Assembly: GCA_004519485.1 (NCBI GenBank)
Contig: CP038114.1
Coordinates: 372,001-436,000 of the forward strand
Length of the DNA: 64,000 bases
Source of the DNA: Nannochloropsis oceanica
Taxonomy: Eukaryota; Sar; Eustigmatophyceae; Eustigmatales; Monodopsidaceae
Reading direction: 5' to 3'
Both the position numbers and the translations under genes were made by a program. Position 1 is the stretch's first letter, and the number at the start of each line of letters is the position of its first letter. The notes under the pieces were generated by a model. It saw only the letters and a list, made by a program, of their open reading frames with translations. It had not been told where the DNA came from and made no database searches. Below are positions 42,769-53,620 of the stretch, one piece after another.

Positions 42769-44597
42769 CTACTTCCGCTTCCCAAAGACACCCACCGCAG
42801 TGGCGGCAGCCCCCAAGACCACGCCGAGAAACACCGCCGCTCCGTGTTTGCACACATATGCCCGTGCCTTCCCCAGCACCGAGTTTTTCCCCTTGTCGTC
42901 TAGGGCGACCTTAGCCAGCGTCAAGGCCCCCACGATGCCGGCGTTGTCTCCCCACTCGGAGGGGGTGATGTACTGGTCGATGAGGGCGGGCGTGAGGAGC
43001 GGGTGCACGATATACCCTTTCAGAATCTCGAGGGTCTTGGCCCGGATTTTGGGGTAGAGGATGGTGCGGTTCAAGACGCCTGAAGGAGGGGGGGAAAGGA
43101 GGGAGGGAGGGATGGAGGGAGGGAGGGGGGGAGCAAAAGGATGTAAACAAATAGGATTAATACCCACGAGGATGAGTTGTGATGCAGCCCCCGTCTTCCT
43201 TCCATCCCTCCCTCCCTCCCCCTCTCCCCCCTTCCTTTCCCTCACCACCGGAGATGACGATCCTCTCCACGGACACCATCAGGACCAACGTCGCGCAAAG
43301 AGAGCCCAAGGCATGGGCCACGCTGTCCCATACCGCGTCATCATCTCCTATGGTCTTGAGCAAGTGCCTGTCAATGCCCTTCTTACTGGCAATGGCGATG
43401 GTGTTGGAGAGACCCTCGATGTCCTTGTACAGGTCGTTCCCTGTGGGAGGGAGGGAGGGAGGGGGGGAAGGGAAGGGGAGAGGGAGGGTTAGGCGAGATT
43501 TGGAGGGACTGACCAATCACACTTCTTTTCCTCTTGTTGGCAGAAAAAGGCAGACGAAGGCAGGCAGACAAAGAGGAAAGGAGGAAATTATGGAGGGAGG
43601 GAGGGAGGGAAGCAAAGAACCTTTAATCCCGTCCGAAGGCAGACGGAAGGGAGGGACGTGCCCGCCCTCTGGGTGCACGAGGCCATGCACCGTCTTCCCA
43701 TTGATCACCAGCCCGACGCCCACCCCCGTGCCGACCGTGATGTAGGCCACTGAGGATTGCGTAGGGGAGGAGGCATGGAAGGTGAACTCGGCCAGGGCGG
43801 GGGCGTTCACGTCTGTGTCGAAGAGAATGGGTTTGCTGCCATCTGTTGCGAATGGAAGGAGGAAGGAAGGGGGGGGACGAAGCGTGCACATTATTTACGG
43901 TGGCTCGAGGAGAAGAGGGGACGGAGGAGAGAAGGGGGGAAAGGACAGGCAGGTGGGCAGCAAGGACCGAGGAAGGGTTCAAGTACCCGTCAAGGCGCCC
44001 ACGACGTCAACGTTCTTCCAGCCAGGCTTGGGGGTGGTGGTGATGTGGCCATATGTCGGCGAAGTGAGTTTAGGGTCCACAGGTCCGAAGGTGGCAATGC
44101 CCACAGAGTCGTAATTCTTGTCCTTTATCCATTCCTGAAGGGAGGGAGGGAGGGAGGGAGGGAGGGAGAGAGGGAGGGAGGGAATGAGAAAAGAGTACCA
44201 GAGGAGGCAGGCATGGCCAAGACAACGACGGAAGGCAGCCGTGAAGATCATCGGTCGGCTGATGTAGCGCTGTCTTGGCGAGTCCATAGAAACAAAGAGC
44301 TCATAGTCGTGTTTGGCACAAAGGGCGAAGAAAAAGGGAGACAGGCCGAACTACATACCTTGATCTTGCCAAAGGTCTCTTCGGGGCTCGTCGTGTCAAA
44401 GCGAATGGATTCTGTGATGTTGTCCGGCTTGTCTTGGGCGATAGCCACCTGAGTTTGTGGTTGAGTCGTGGGTTTAGAACAAACGAAGGAATGGGACGAA
44501 GACTAAGACATAAAGAACAATACGGGGGAGGGACTTGAACACGACGACTTGCCTTCCAGGTGGTGCCCCCGCCTTCGATGCCCAAATAGGTCGGCAT
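42769..44597 (-). CDS. ROK-family fructokinase with C-terminal anchor
   Basis: Six exons: 44597-44553, 44448-44359, 44134-43987, 43842-43621, 43440-43246 and 43079-42769; phases agree, 336 aa. Intron 1 starts GC (AAG|GCAAGT), the others GT. The start carries the sugar-kinase phosphate loop YLGIEGGGTTWK; then GIATFGPVD, SPTYGHITTTPKPGW and the catalytic Asp in LFDTDVNAPAL, plus ITVGTGVGVGLVINGK, HPEGGH and VERIVISGGVLN. These match bacterial/yeast-type ROK fructokinases (fructose to fructose-6-phosphate). The ROK zinc motif (CxxH..CLEG) is not visible: IKGNDLYKDIEGLSN stands in its place. The last 25 residues (AAVFLGVVLGAAATAVGVF-GKRK) form a tail anchor, which suggests attachment to an organelle membrane (inference). 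Confidence 0.85.
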
Positions 44598-45716
44598 GCT
44601 TCGGATGGTATGAAACTTTGCTGTTATCTGTGGGTGGCTCCGGTGTCAGTATGCGGGCGTGGGTTTTGTAAGTGAGGAAGCCATTGTAAAAAGACGACGC
44701 TTTCCTTCGGTATCAGCGAGATGATCGTGGAACTTAATGACGGGATTGGGTCGTAGAGGGCATTTGATTGATTGTGGCATGAAAAGTAGGCTTTACGAGT
44801 TCGCGTGCTTTCCTTAGGCAAGTCTCCATCACGTACTGCATACTGGATACATACACGCTGTGTGACCGAGACAGGCACTCGGAAAGCGTTTCCCGTAACA
44901 TCTGTGGATCCCTCACCAAAGTTCAAGAGGGCTTGCATGGTCACAAGGTGCTTTCAATATCAAATGCTTTCTTTTCGTCGACGCTAAGATGTAAAGTACG
45001 ACGCATAAGGTATCAGCCGAAAAACATGCCGCTGCCATTGGTTTACAGCTCCTTTCGGGCGTGCGGGAGCCCGGAAGCCCGGAAGCCCTGTCATGTGATT
45101 TAGTTCTTTTTTGGCTATCCTACAAGCCTAGAACATCCTGCCTGCCTCTAGGCATTACATACGAGGGCAAGCTTTCCAACATTTAAATGCTGCATATACT
45201 TCCCCTTAGTTTTTCCGAGTTTCACAGGTTTTAAATCTAGCAAAGTCCCTGGACGGCCCAAACAGGGCCAGGAGGAGAGGGGGGTAGGAGGTGAAGGTGT
45301 TGTATGTATAGTGTGTCCGCATATCCTGCCGCGGTTGACCAAACCGGAGATCATGGGGACGAGCTTCTCCACGTTTTAGGTAAGGAGGTTATTTTCCGTC
45401 TGTATGAAAAGAAATTTTACTGCGAGCATCTCAGAATTACACGAGGATTCTGCTCTCAATTAGAGTTTTCATGAAGGCATAAGAATTTATCATTTCTTCT
45501 CCTGGAGATTGACAACCACGTTCTGTCATTTTTCATCGTCCTGCTAGTATTGTTATTTGTCTTTCACACCTCTGTTTTCATATGAATTTATTGATAATTG
45601 TTTAACTTTTCAGCCTTTGTTTCGCTATGAAATAAATACAGTCCACCTTTCCCTTTCGTCCTTCTTACCCTCCCTAAAATCTCTCCGTTGTCGAAATCCA
45701 GCATAGTGCTCACAAT
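44598..45716. other. Intergenic ~1.1 kb
   Basis: Upstream region of the fructokinase and 3' flank of the MFS gene, both minus strand. 45360-45720 is A+T-rich, and AAATAAATA occurs near 45632. A small repeat GGAAGCCCGGAAGCCC lies at about 45073. No gene I can support. Confidence 0.5.
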
Positions 45717-45888
45717 TTAAACAGCATTCGGAACTCCTCCAGTGGCATATGAGTGTGCATGCGATCCCCGGTGATGAAGCGCGGCGCTTCCCACGAGCGG
45801 CGAATCTTTGGAGGAAGGACCCTCAATGCTGCCGCTGCTAGTAGCAACTGGGATAGTCAGAAGAGTTGAAGGATGATGATGATGATGG

Positions 45889-45942
<54 letters not shown>

Positions 45943-47738
45943 GGAAGGGAATGATGTCTTTGGTGAGGATGTCGGCTATTGCTGCTGCTGATGCTAGCAC
46001 CACGATATCCGTCGTCGAAATCGATGGCTTCTCGCGCATTAGGGCTCGGTAGCAAGCCCATCTCTTCTTCATCTCCACTGTATCCATGTCCCTTCCGACC
46101 CTTCATCATCCCAGACATCGGCTTTAGCTGCTGTGGATGCCTCCCTGGGAGCGTCGACCGCCGCATCTCCTCCTGCACGTTCAACTCGTCCCCAACCAGA
46201 GTAAATGTTAACAGGAACACCAGCCCCCCACATAGCACCCACAACGAAAATATCACATTAAACGCACCCTCCCTACTTCCACCCAATCGCTCCATCCAAG
46301 CATTTGCAATACTAGGCCCGAGGCCCTTCCCCAAGTTGGCAACTAGATTCGCGACCGATACTGCCGAGCCTCGGGTTTCGGGCAGATTGACATTCAGCAA
46401 TAATGGGCGTACGTTGGTGCCATTTATATTGGCCAGAATCCCCGCGAGGAAAGTGCACGGGATAATGACCACAAAGATGTAAAAAGTGGAGGCATAGTTA
46501 CTGTTAATCAGCACTAACATGGGCAGCACACCCAGAATAGTGCTCAGCGCCATCACAACAGGCAAAAGGCGCTTGTTCCTCTTGTAGGTGTATTGTCCCA
46601 CCAACCCCCCTCCGATTCCCCCGACCGCTGAGCCGACTCCAAACAAAGAGACCAACAGCGTGGCCTGTTCGACGGGGAGCCCCTTCTCTTGCGACAGAAA
46701 ATCATTCAAATAAGCAAAAAGCACGCCCCAAGGAATTGTGCCGGGAAACGCTTGGAGAATCAAGATAATGTTAGTCTTAATGTGCAACATATCCACAAAG
46801 GCCCCCCAGTCCAACTTCCGCGCGATCCGCCCTCCCTCCCACCCTCCTCCACCTCGCAGCATCTCAGCCACAGCGTTCTCACTCTGCCCACGCATGGGCT
46901 CTGAGACACACAAATATGTCAAGACTCCCGCCGCTAGTCCTGGCAGAGAGATAATGACAAAGGGCGCGCGCCACCCCATGCGAGGCCCCGTCACACCTGC
47001 TAGCACTTGGCCGATAAGGATTCCAACGCCCATCCCGGCCGTGACGAGGGTGGAAGGCAAGGAGCGATTGTCCGGTGAGTAAAGATCTCCGAGGAAAGAG
47101 AAGGCAATGGGAATGACGGCATTTGTAGCGGTTCCACTGACAACTCGTAACCAAAAGAGGGGGGAGTAACTCTCGACATATGCAGTGCAAAGCGTGGCAA
47201 AGGCACCTAGTAAGACGACACTAACAAAGAGTTGCTGCCGGCTTCCACAGTCGGCGAGCAGACCCAGAGTCATGGCCCCTGGAATCGAAAAGACGCTGTA
47301 GGCAAGGGGGAGCTCCGCCCCCAAGAAGTGGTCGCGTTCTTCCTTGTCAAAATCAAATTCCTCTGCCATACTGGTCAGATTTGGGGACATGATATTTTGG
47401 GACGCAAAGAGGCAAGCAACGCCTGCGCAAATGATTCCGAGCGTGAACGAGGTGCTCCTACAAGCATTACCGCTGGTTGGGTCTTGTTGTGCTGCGGCGG
47501 CGGCCAGGCTGGGTGCGCTGCTCACATTGAAGGAAGAATCGGGCTTGTGCAATACTGCAGGCGAAGACGGCATCTTTCCGTTGATGTGAAAGGGTGTGGA
47601 CGTGGCACCTGGGAGGGGAGAAGATGCCAGGGAGGCTGCAGCTATGGCGGTGGAGGACGCGGCTGCTGCACTGTGAGTGGCCGAGGTGGAGGAAGTGGAG
47701 GAGGACAAGGACGCTCCGCCCCCTGCTGGAGGAGGCAT
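45717..47738 (-). CDS. Spinster-like MFS transporter
   Basis: 673 aa, no introns. After a disordered Ala/Ser/Pro N-terminus (~100 residues) come 12 predicted membrane segments. Signature features: SPNLTSMAEEFDFDKEERDHFLG and AELPLAYSVFSIPGAMTLGLLADCGSRQ (MFS motif A, GLLADxxSR) between TM2 and TM3; LFWLRVVSGTATNAVIPIAFS; LGDLYSPDNRS; GWRAPFVIISLPG; VGSAVGGIGGGLVGQYTYKR between TM7 and TM8. The topology and the order of motifs fit spinster/SPNS-like lipid or sugar transporters, but substrate cannot be read from sequence. The cytosolic C-tail holds a polyGln (CAG) run next to polyHis, at about 45870-45945. Location (plasma membrane, lysosome-like vacuole) unknown. Confidence 0.82.
45870..45945. 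repeat. CTG/ATG trinucleotide repeat, polyQ-polyH in MFS tail
   Basis: On the plus strand GATGAT units pass into a run of about 15 CTG units. Read on the minus strand it encodes Gln then His runs in the transporter's C-terminal tail. Likely length-polymorphic. Confidence 0.9.
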
Positions 47739-48338
47739 ATAGCTGCTGGTATGAACGAGTGTAAGGGATGGGTGTGAGGATTTTTGGACTCATTATGCCC
47801 CAGCTCCTCAAGAAGAAGTGCTACTGCTACGAACGTTGACAAGGTATGACAACTTCTAGGGATGAAGGAGGGCAGAGGGTGTTGCATACCTTGTGGTGCT
47901 TTGGCTGCTCTGTCACGAATCCCGCCGCGCCGTCGATCAGCTAGCTAGCTCCCTGTATTGTTGACGTCGTCGTTGTCGTCATGCACGTCCCTGTGTGGTG
48001 GGTACGTTAGTCTTGGACATGCAAGCAAGGAATGTTGGGTCGTGCGTCTTCGGCGAACAAACTTTGAAAGGGGGGGGCGCTCTTCCTCCTTGCCTCCTTG
48101 CCCTTGCCTTGTCTTGAGCCTGTCCAGAGCGTGTTTTATTGGCACCATTTGTGCCCTGCATTTGCATACAGTGTCCATTTGACCAGTACCAGGCCAGGCC
48201 ACAAGCGGAAAGCAAAGCTCTCTTTTGTGTCCCGACCTCCGCTCTTATGCCTTGACACTGGCTGCCTCACGCTCACGCCTCCTTTTGCATTTTCTCCCGC
48301 TCCACAGCTTACACCAATAAGACCGCATCAAGCAAGTC
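47739..48338. other. Divergent intergenic ~600 bp
   Basis: Lies between the MFS gene (minus) and the small plastid protein gene (plus), so it should contain both promoters. No gene or clear motif seen. Confidence 0.5.
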
Positions 48339-49057
48339 ATGTTCAAGCACTTTTCGCTGCTGCTCCTCCTCCTCTCCCTCTTCTCCTTGACCTGCTGCGA
48401 GGCCTTCCACGGCGTGCATCCTCTGCCGAACCAGGCCAGGCTTGCCTCCCCGCGTGCCAAGACCCAAGCCCAGCCTCTTTCCCGGAGCCCCCCGCAACGA
48501 GCCGCCTTGGTGCGTCGGGAGGTCATCGCCATCATCCCCCAGGTCCTTTTCGTGGCGGCGTGTGCCGGCGGTAAGTACAGGAGCGAGAGATGGAGGGATT
48601 GACGAAGCGGATGTGTAATTGAATGAGGAGTACGCCGTGAGGTGAGCAGGGGAAAAGTGATCGAAGAACAGCTTCTAAGTCCATTTAAATGCCGCAGGGC
48701 TGGTGCGTAGGCGGTGAATGTAGAGGGAAGGAAGGATGTTGATATTTACTTGTATGATTGAATGTCTGTCAAGGGAAGGGGAGGGATTATATTGCAGTTC
48801 TAGTTTGTTTCATTTCACACTCACCGCAACTTCCCTTCACTCCTCCCCCTCCCTCTCACACAGCTGTCTTTGGATACGTCGCAACGCACATCGATGAGAT
48901 CGTGGCCAAGCAAAAGGTGGCGGTTGAGAAGACGATGACTAAACAAAACAACGACTTGAAGAGCGCGCAGCAGCAGCAGAAGGATGCCATCGACGCGGCA
49001 ATGAAGAAGCAACAGGACGCGATCCGCAAAATTCAAGAGCAACAGACCAAACGCTGA
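48339..49057 (+). CDS. Small plastid-targeted coiled-coil protein
   Basis: Two exons, 48339-48570 and 48864-49057, in phase; 141 aa. The N-terminus is a strong signal peptide (HFSLLLLLLSLFSLTCC) ending EAF-HGV, the Ala-Phe plastid motif of heterokonts, then a Ser/Arg-rich transit-like stretch. A hydrophobic segment (EVIAIIPQVLFVAACAGGAVFGYVA) crosses the exon junction and could be a membrane anchor. The C-terminal 60 residues are a charged helix with repeated KQQ/QQQKDAI motifs (QQQQKDAIDAAMKKQQDAIR), probably a coiled coil. No named family. By address and layout I infer a plastid membrane or thylakoid-attached protein. Confidence 0.7.
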
Positions 49058-49641
49058 TCGCCATCATTATGGAGGGGATGAGGTGTTTACATAATGTATG
49101 GGTCTGATTGTGTTCATAGGACGAGGGGGTATGGGGAGGAAGGGGGAGGATGGGGGGGAGGCCGATGATGTTTTAGTGAGTGAACTCGAAAAGGCGGAGG
49201 CACGACATGCTCCATACGCCACTACTAAAAAAAAAGAGAAAAGCAAACAAATACTAAAGAGAGACCACGTCCGTTTGTTGCCTCCCTCTAACGCTTTCCT
49301 TTTCGAGGCTGAGGCGGTCCAATAATACAAAGGGTCATGTATATCTCACAGGGCATCCCCAGGACGAAACTGCAATAAAATCCCGTCCGTTGCCTTCACC
49401 AAATGCCTGCAAAGGAATATTTCGGAGCCTGAGGTGGTCCACGTTGAGCACGTAGGCAGGGGGGGATATGGAAAAAATGCCCTGTGTACCGGTAGGTCCA
49501 GTATTGCGTCGACCGCCTTGCTTTGATCTTGTCTGCTTTTTACTTTCTTTCTTTTTAAAAAAAATATCTGTTGTGTATGGTCATTTGTAAAGATTTGCAT
49601 CCGCCCGACCACTTAAACCCCTGTCTTTCCTGCACGCCTCT
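49058..49641. other. Convergent intergenic ~580 bp
   Basis: Includes a possible poly(A) context and an A-run near 49555. No gene seen. Confidence 0.5.
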
Positions 49642-51702
49642 TCAACCCACCAGCCCTCCTTCCTCCACCTCCACCTCCATCTCTCGCCCTATGTGCTCGA
49701 CCTGGCCCATCTCAGCCTCCTCCCTCCCCTCTACCCCCCCTTCTCCTCCTCCTCCTCCTCCTCCTCCTCCACCTCCTCCAGCTCCCCCTCCTTCCATTCC
49801 CATCCCCTCCTCTCTCACCATTCTCCCCACTTCCTTCCTCTTCCCCCGCGCCTCCCACTCCTCCATCCACCACCCTTCAAACCCACTCAATCTCTGGTCA
49901 TACACATCCTTGACTCTCCTCGCCCTGTCCAAAACCGACGCAGGAATCCCTATGTGTTTCGCCACCATATGCCATCCCTCCATCCCTCCCACCCCCTCCA
50001 TCCCCCCCTTCCCTCCAACTACGGCCTGAAACAACTCATACAAATCGAGCATCACTCCACCTGCCGCGAACGAAATTTTAGTGCTAGTGCTGCTATTGCC
50101 CCCTCCCCCCCTCCCTCCCTCTTTACCCATGTATGACACATACTCCCGTTGAAATCCCGAGGAATCCAGCCCTCTCGCGGCCATCGTGGCCCTCCTCACG
50201 ATCGCTGCCTTCTCCTGCCGTCCCTCTCTCCCTCCCTCTCTCTCTCCCTCCCTCTCCCCGTCCCCCGCCCCCACCAACGAAGGCAATCCAGCCTTACCTC
50301 TCTGCTGCGACCGCTGCTGCTGCTGCTGCTGCTGGTGGTAGTGATGGTACAGGTGCAGCAGTTGGTCCAGCTCCTGCCCTGCCACGCCCATGAGGGAGGA
50401 GTCCAGCAACAGGGCAACCTTCACCCCCCCCACCTTCATCTTCTCCTCCCTCCCTCCCTCCTCCCCTTTCCTACCTGGAGGAGGGCGGGAGGTTGGAAGG
50501 GTCACCACCTCCTGCTTCTCCTCCCCCGCGGCCTTGGTATAGTAAAGGGCCAGCCGTTCAAATTTTTTCAAAACCAACGGACGTTTGTGCCCACAACACG
50601 TAACCGACGGCGGGGCCATCTTCTTCTTCTTTCCCTTCTCCTTCCCCTCCTCCTCCTCCTCCGCCGTGTTAACTCTCCTCAGGATATCAGCCAGGGCCGC
50701 CGACGCCGGACCCCACCCCTGCGGCCGAATATCTAACAATCCCCCGACAGCAGAGGACGTGGAGAGGAAGAGGTCGTAGGCCCCAAGGGTCTCGTCCCTC
50801 ACTGGCCAGCTTCCATCCTTGTTCTGCAGCCCCAAGAGGAAATCGCGCCCTTCTTTCAGCAGCAGTTCGATCGGCAGCGAGGAGGAGGGCGAGGAGGAGG
50901 AGGGCGGGGAGGGGGGGGGGGTCACCCCGAAAATCCCCAGACAATGACAAATGTCGCCGACGAGGTGCGCATCCCCTACCTTTATCGTCCATCGTAACGT
51001 GGACTTGTTTTTAAGCAGGGAGAATTCATGAGGAAACAGGGCAGGTTGGAGACGGAGCTCGCCAAAGGACGAGCAGGCATGAATGGTGTTGGTGACCATG
51101 ACGAGCTGGTCCTCCCAATCGTCCCACCCCATCTCTTCGCAGCTCTCGTAGGGCCGGCAGTTCTTCGGGGGAAAGGGAGGAGGGAGGGAGGGAGGGAGGG
51201 AGGGAGGGAGGGAGGGAGGGAGGGAGGGTAAGTCACTACAACCGGGGTCACCAGCCATGATGGTGGTAAGGCTTAGGCAGCACATCTACAGGAAGAAGAA
51301 AAGAGAGTGGCGGGAGAGAGGGACGGAAAGAGAGAAAGAGGGGAAGACTGCAGTTATCTCACCTTCAACAGAGGCACAATTTCCTGTGCTGTCGCCCCTA
51401 AATCCATCCCCACCTTCCCTGCATAGAACGACACATCCACTGCTTCTGCCAAGGCAAACGCCGGCCTCATCTTGGGTAAGGAGATTCGCGAGGAAGCCCA
51501 TCCCTCCCCCCTCGGCCGTGGGTGGAAACGGAAGAAATCCTTGGCTTTTAACGGACCGTTTAACAGGTAGGTACGCACACCGGCTGCCAGGGTGGAGGAA
51601 GGGAGTCCTAAGCGAGAGAGGACGATAAGGCCACGAATGGCAGTGTTGACATCGTCTTTATCCGGGTCAGCTTGCACTGACTTAAGCGTCCCTTCTCCTT
51701 CT

Positions 51703-51749
<47 letters not shown>

Positions 51750-53091
51750 CCTCTCGCCTTCATCCTCCTTTTCATCATCGGACAAGAGCAAAGACATGTC
51801 CGAGCTCTTCCTCTCCCTCCTCCTCTTCCTCTTGTGCTTTCCCTTCTTCCCACCCAGCATTTCTCCCTCCCCTCCTTCCTCAACCGACGTGCTCGAACTA
51901 CCTTCCTCCTCCTCCTCCTCCTCCTCCTCCTCCTCCTCGGCCTTTTTCCGGGCGATTTCTTTCAAGGTGGGAAAGGCTTGGTACCATATATGACCCAGCA
52001 GCTCTGCTCGCTGTAGAGGAGGGGGAAGAGGGAGAGAGAGAGAGAGGGCGGGAGAGAGATGAAGAGGGAAGGGGGGAGAGAGGAGGGGTTGAAAGGGAGC
52101 AGAATGATGGAGAGGGGGGGAAAGAGGGAGAAGGACAAAGAAAGAGGATTGATGGCTGCCACAAATTCGAATGATGTGTGCGCCACTGTATGCAGGTCCC
52201 TCCCTCGCTTCCTCCCACCCTTCCACCCTCCCCCTTCCCTCTAAAAATCCTCCAACGGCACACTCACTCGGCGACGCCTCTATCACGCCCATTTCCCAAC
52301 CCCCCACTCTCAAATCCCTCGTGCGTCCTCAGCAGGGAAGGAAGGGAGGGTATGATTGTGTGTAGATTGGTGCTTACCTGCAAAGCCGCGCGTCTGACGC
52401 CTTCGTCGGCACTCTGAGAAGCCACGTCCATCAGGGTCATGATGATATCTGCCCCAAAACTAACAAAATTAGCTCGTTTTTGAGCCAGCTTGTACAAATA
52501 GTCCAATCCCCTTAGTATTGCTTGGCGGGCACGCCCCTCCCCTTCATGTGCAGGAGAGGGAGGAGGAGAGGAGGAGGAGGAGGAGGAGGAGGCTGGGAGG
52601 GAGGGCGGGGTCTCCTGTTGACGTTTTTGGATTTCTTGATTCACGCTTCGCTGGAGACGACGAAGGCGGTCGAGCTCTGCATTGGAAATAGGAGATGTCT
52701 TTGCCGTGTTGCCTGATCCTGCTATCCCCCGCCGAGGCCCCTCGTTGCTCGCGCTGGGCCTGCGCAGTCGCTTCCGTTTGGGCTGGTGCGGACCGCCGGG
52801 GTTAGGGAATGGAGGGTGCGAGGGAGCGGCAGCATGCTTGGTGATGGAATCCAGCATCTCCTCCATGCTGTTAGAGTCCCCATTAGTGGTGCCTGCTGAT
52901 GTTGCTGTTGCTGCTGGTGCTCCTCTTCCGACGTCATCCCCCTCCTCCTCCCCCTCCACGATGAGCCGCTTCTTCTTTTTTTGGGGGGGCTCTCCTTCCG
53001 CTACAGTCGTTGGGATGTTCTTGCTACTAGTGAGAAGGGGTGCCTGAGTCTCCCCCTCCTCTTTTTCAACTCCCCCTCCTGCGACGTCCAT
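49642..53091 (-). CDS. Unknown 960-aa protein, helical-repeat candidate
   Basis: Three exons: 53091-52378, 52010-51363 and 51162-49642; in phase, 960 aa. The N-terminus is nuclear-looking: basic KKKKRLIVEGEEEGDD and PKRKRLRRPS. A helical region spans the first junction (QAILRGLDYLYKLAQKRANF; IIMTLMDVASQSADEGVRRA; AELLGHIWYQAFPTLKEIA), like an armadillo/HEAT arrangement. A long Glu/Asp tract with KRKRRRERKSSD follows. Exon 3 opens with a conserved-looking block (GWDDWEDQLVMVTNTIH; LFPHEFSLLKNKSTLRW; LLLKEGRDFLLGLQNKDGSW) and ends Gly/Glu-rich. I do not recognise the family. A chromatin-associated role is suggested only by basic/acidic composition. Confidence 0.65.
51176..51230 (-). repeat. GGGA tetranucleotide run in intron
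   Basis: A run of about 12 GGGA units (CCCT on the coding strand) forms the polypyrimidine tract before exon 3 of the minus-strand 960-aa gene. Confidence 0.9.
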
Positions 53092-53620
53092 CTCAGCTTA
53101 AGTCTCACGCTGCTTAGGGGGTGGGCTTAGCGATTGTCCTTGAGTGCCCTGGGCCGTTTGGAACTTTCAATGCAGACGCCGCCCACCTGGCGGGCTTGGC
53201 ATTGACGTTGTCCTTGTTCTTTCTCTGTTGTGTAAAAGAGTGGGTGCACCGTGGTGAGGAAAAACCATGTAAAAATATCAGAGGAGGCAAACTTGGAATG
53301 CTTCTTCCACCACAGCATCGGTCACGGTATCATCCACTCGGCGAAAATCGAACTCCTCTCTGCCATGTCTCAGTCTCGCACTCAACCACGACCCCTCCCA
53401 CCACCACCACCACTCGTCAACACCACGATAACAGGCGAATCTTTCTCCCGCCCGTGGACTAAGAGAAGGCGGGGCATACGTGTTGCTGGGTGGCAGTTTG
53501 GGACCTCTCCCTCCATCCTCAGCAACGCAGGCGCAGGGGAGGTTCTCGGCCAGAGCAAGCAAGCAGGCCTTCAATCAATTCAATCAGTTCAAATAAAACA
53601 ATCAGGTCAACACCGCAAGC
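53092..53620. other. Divergent intergenic ~530 bp
   Basis: Between the 960-aa gene (minus) and the next plus-strand gene. No gene called; the open frame at 53251-53694 overlaps the neighbour's start and has no support. Confidence 0.5.
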
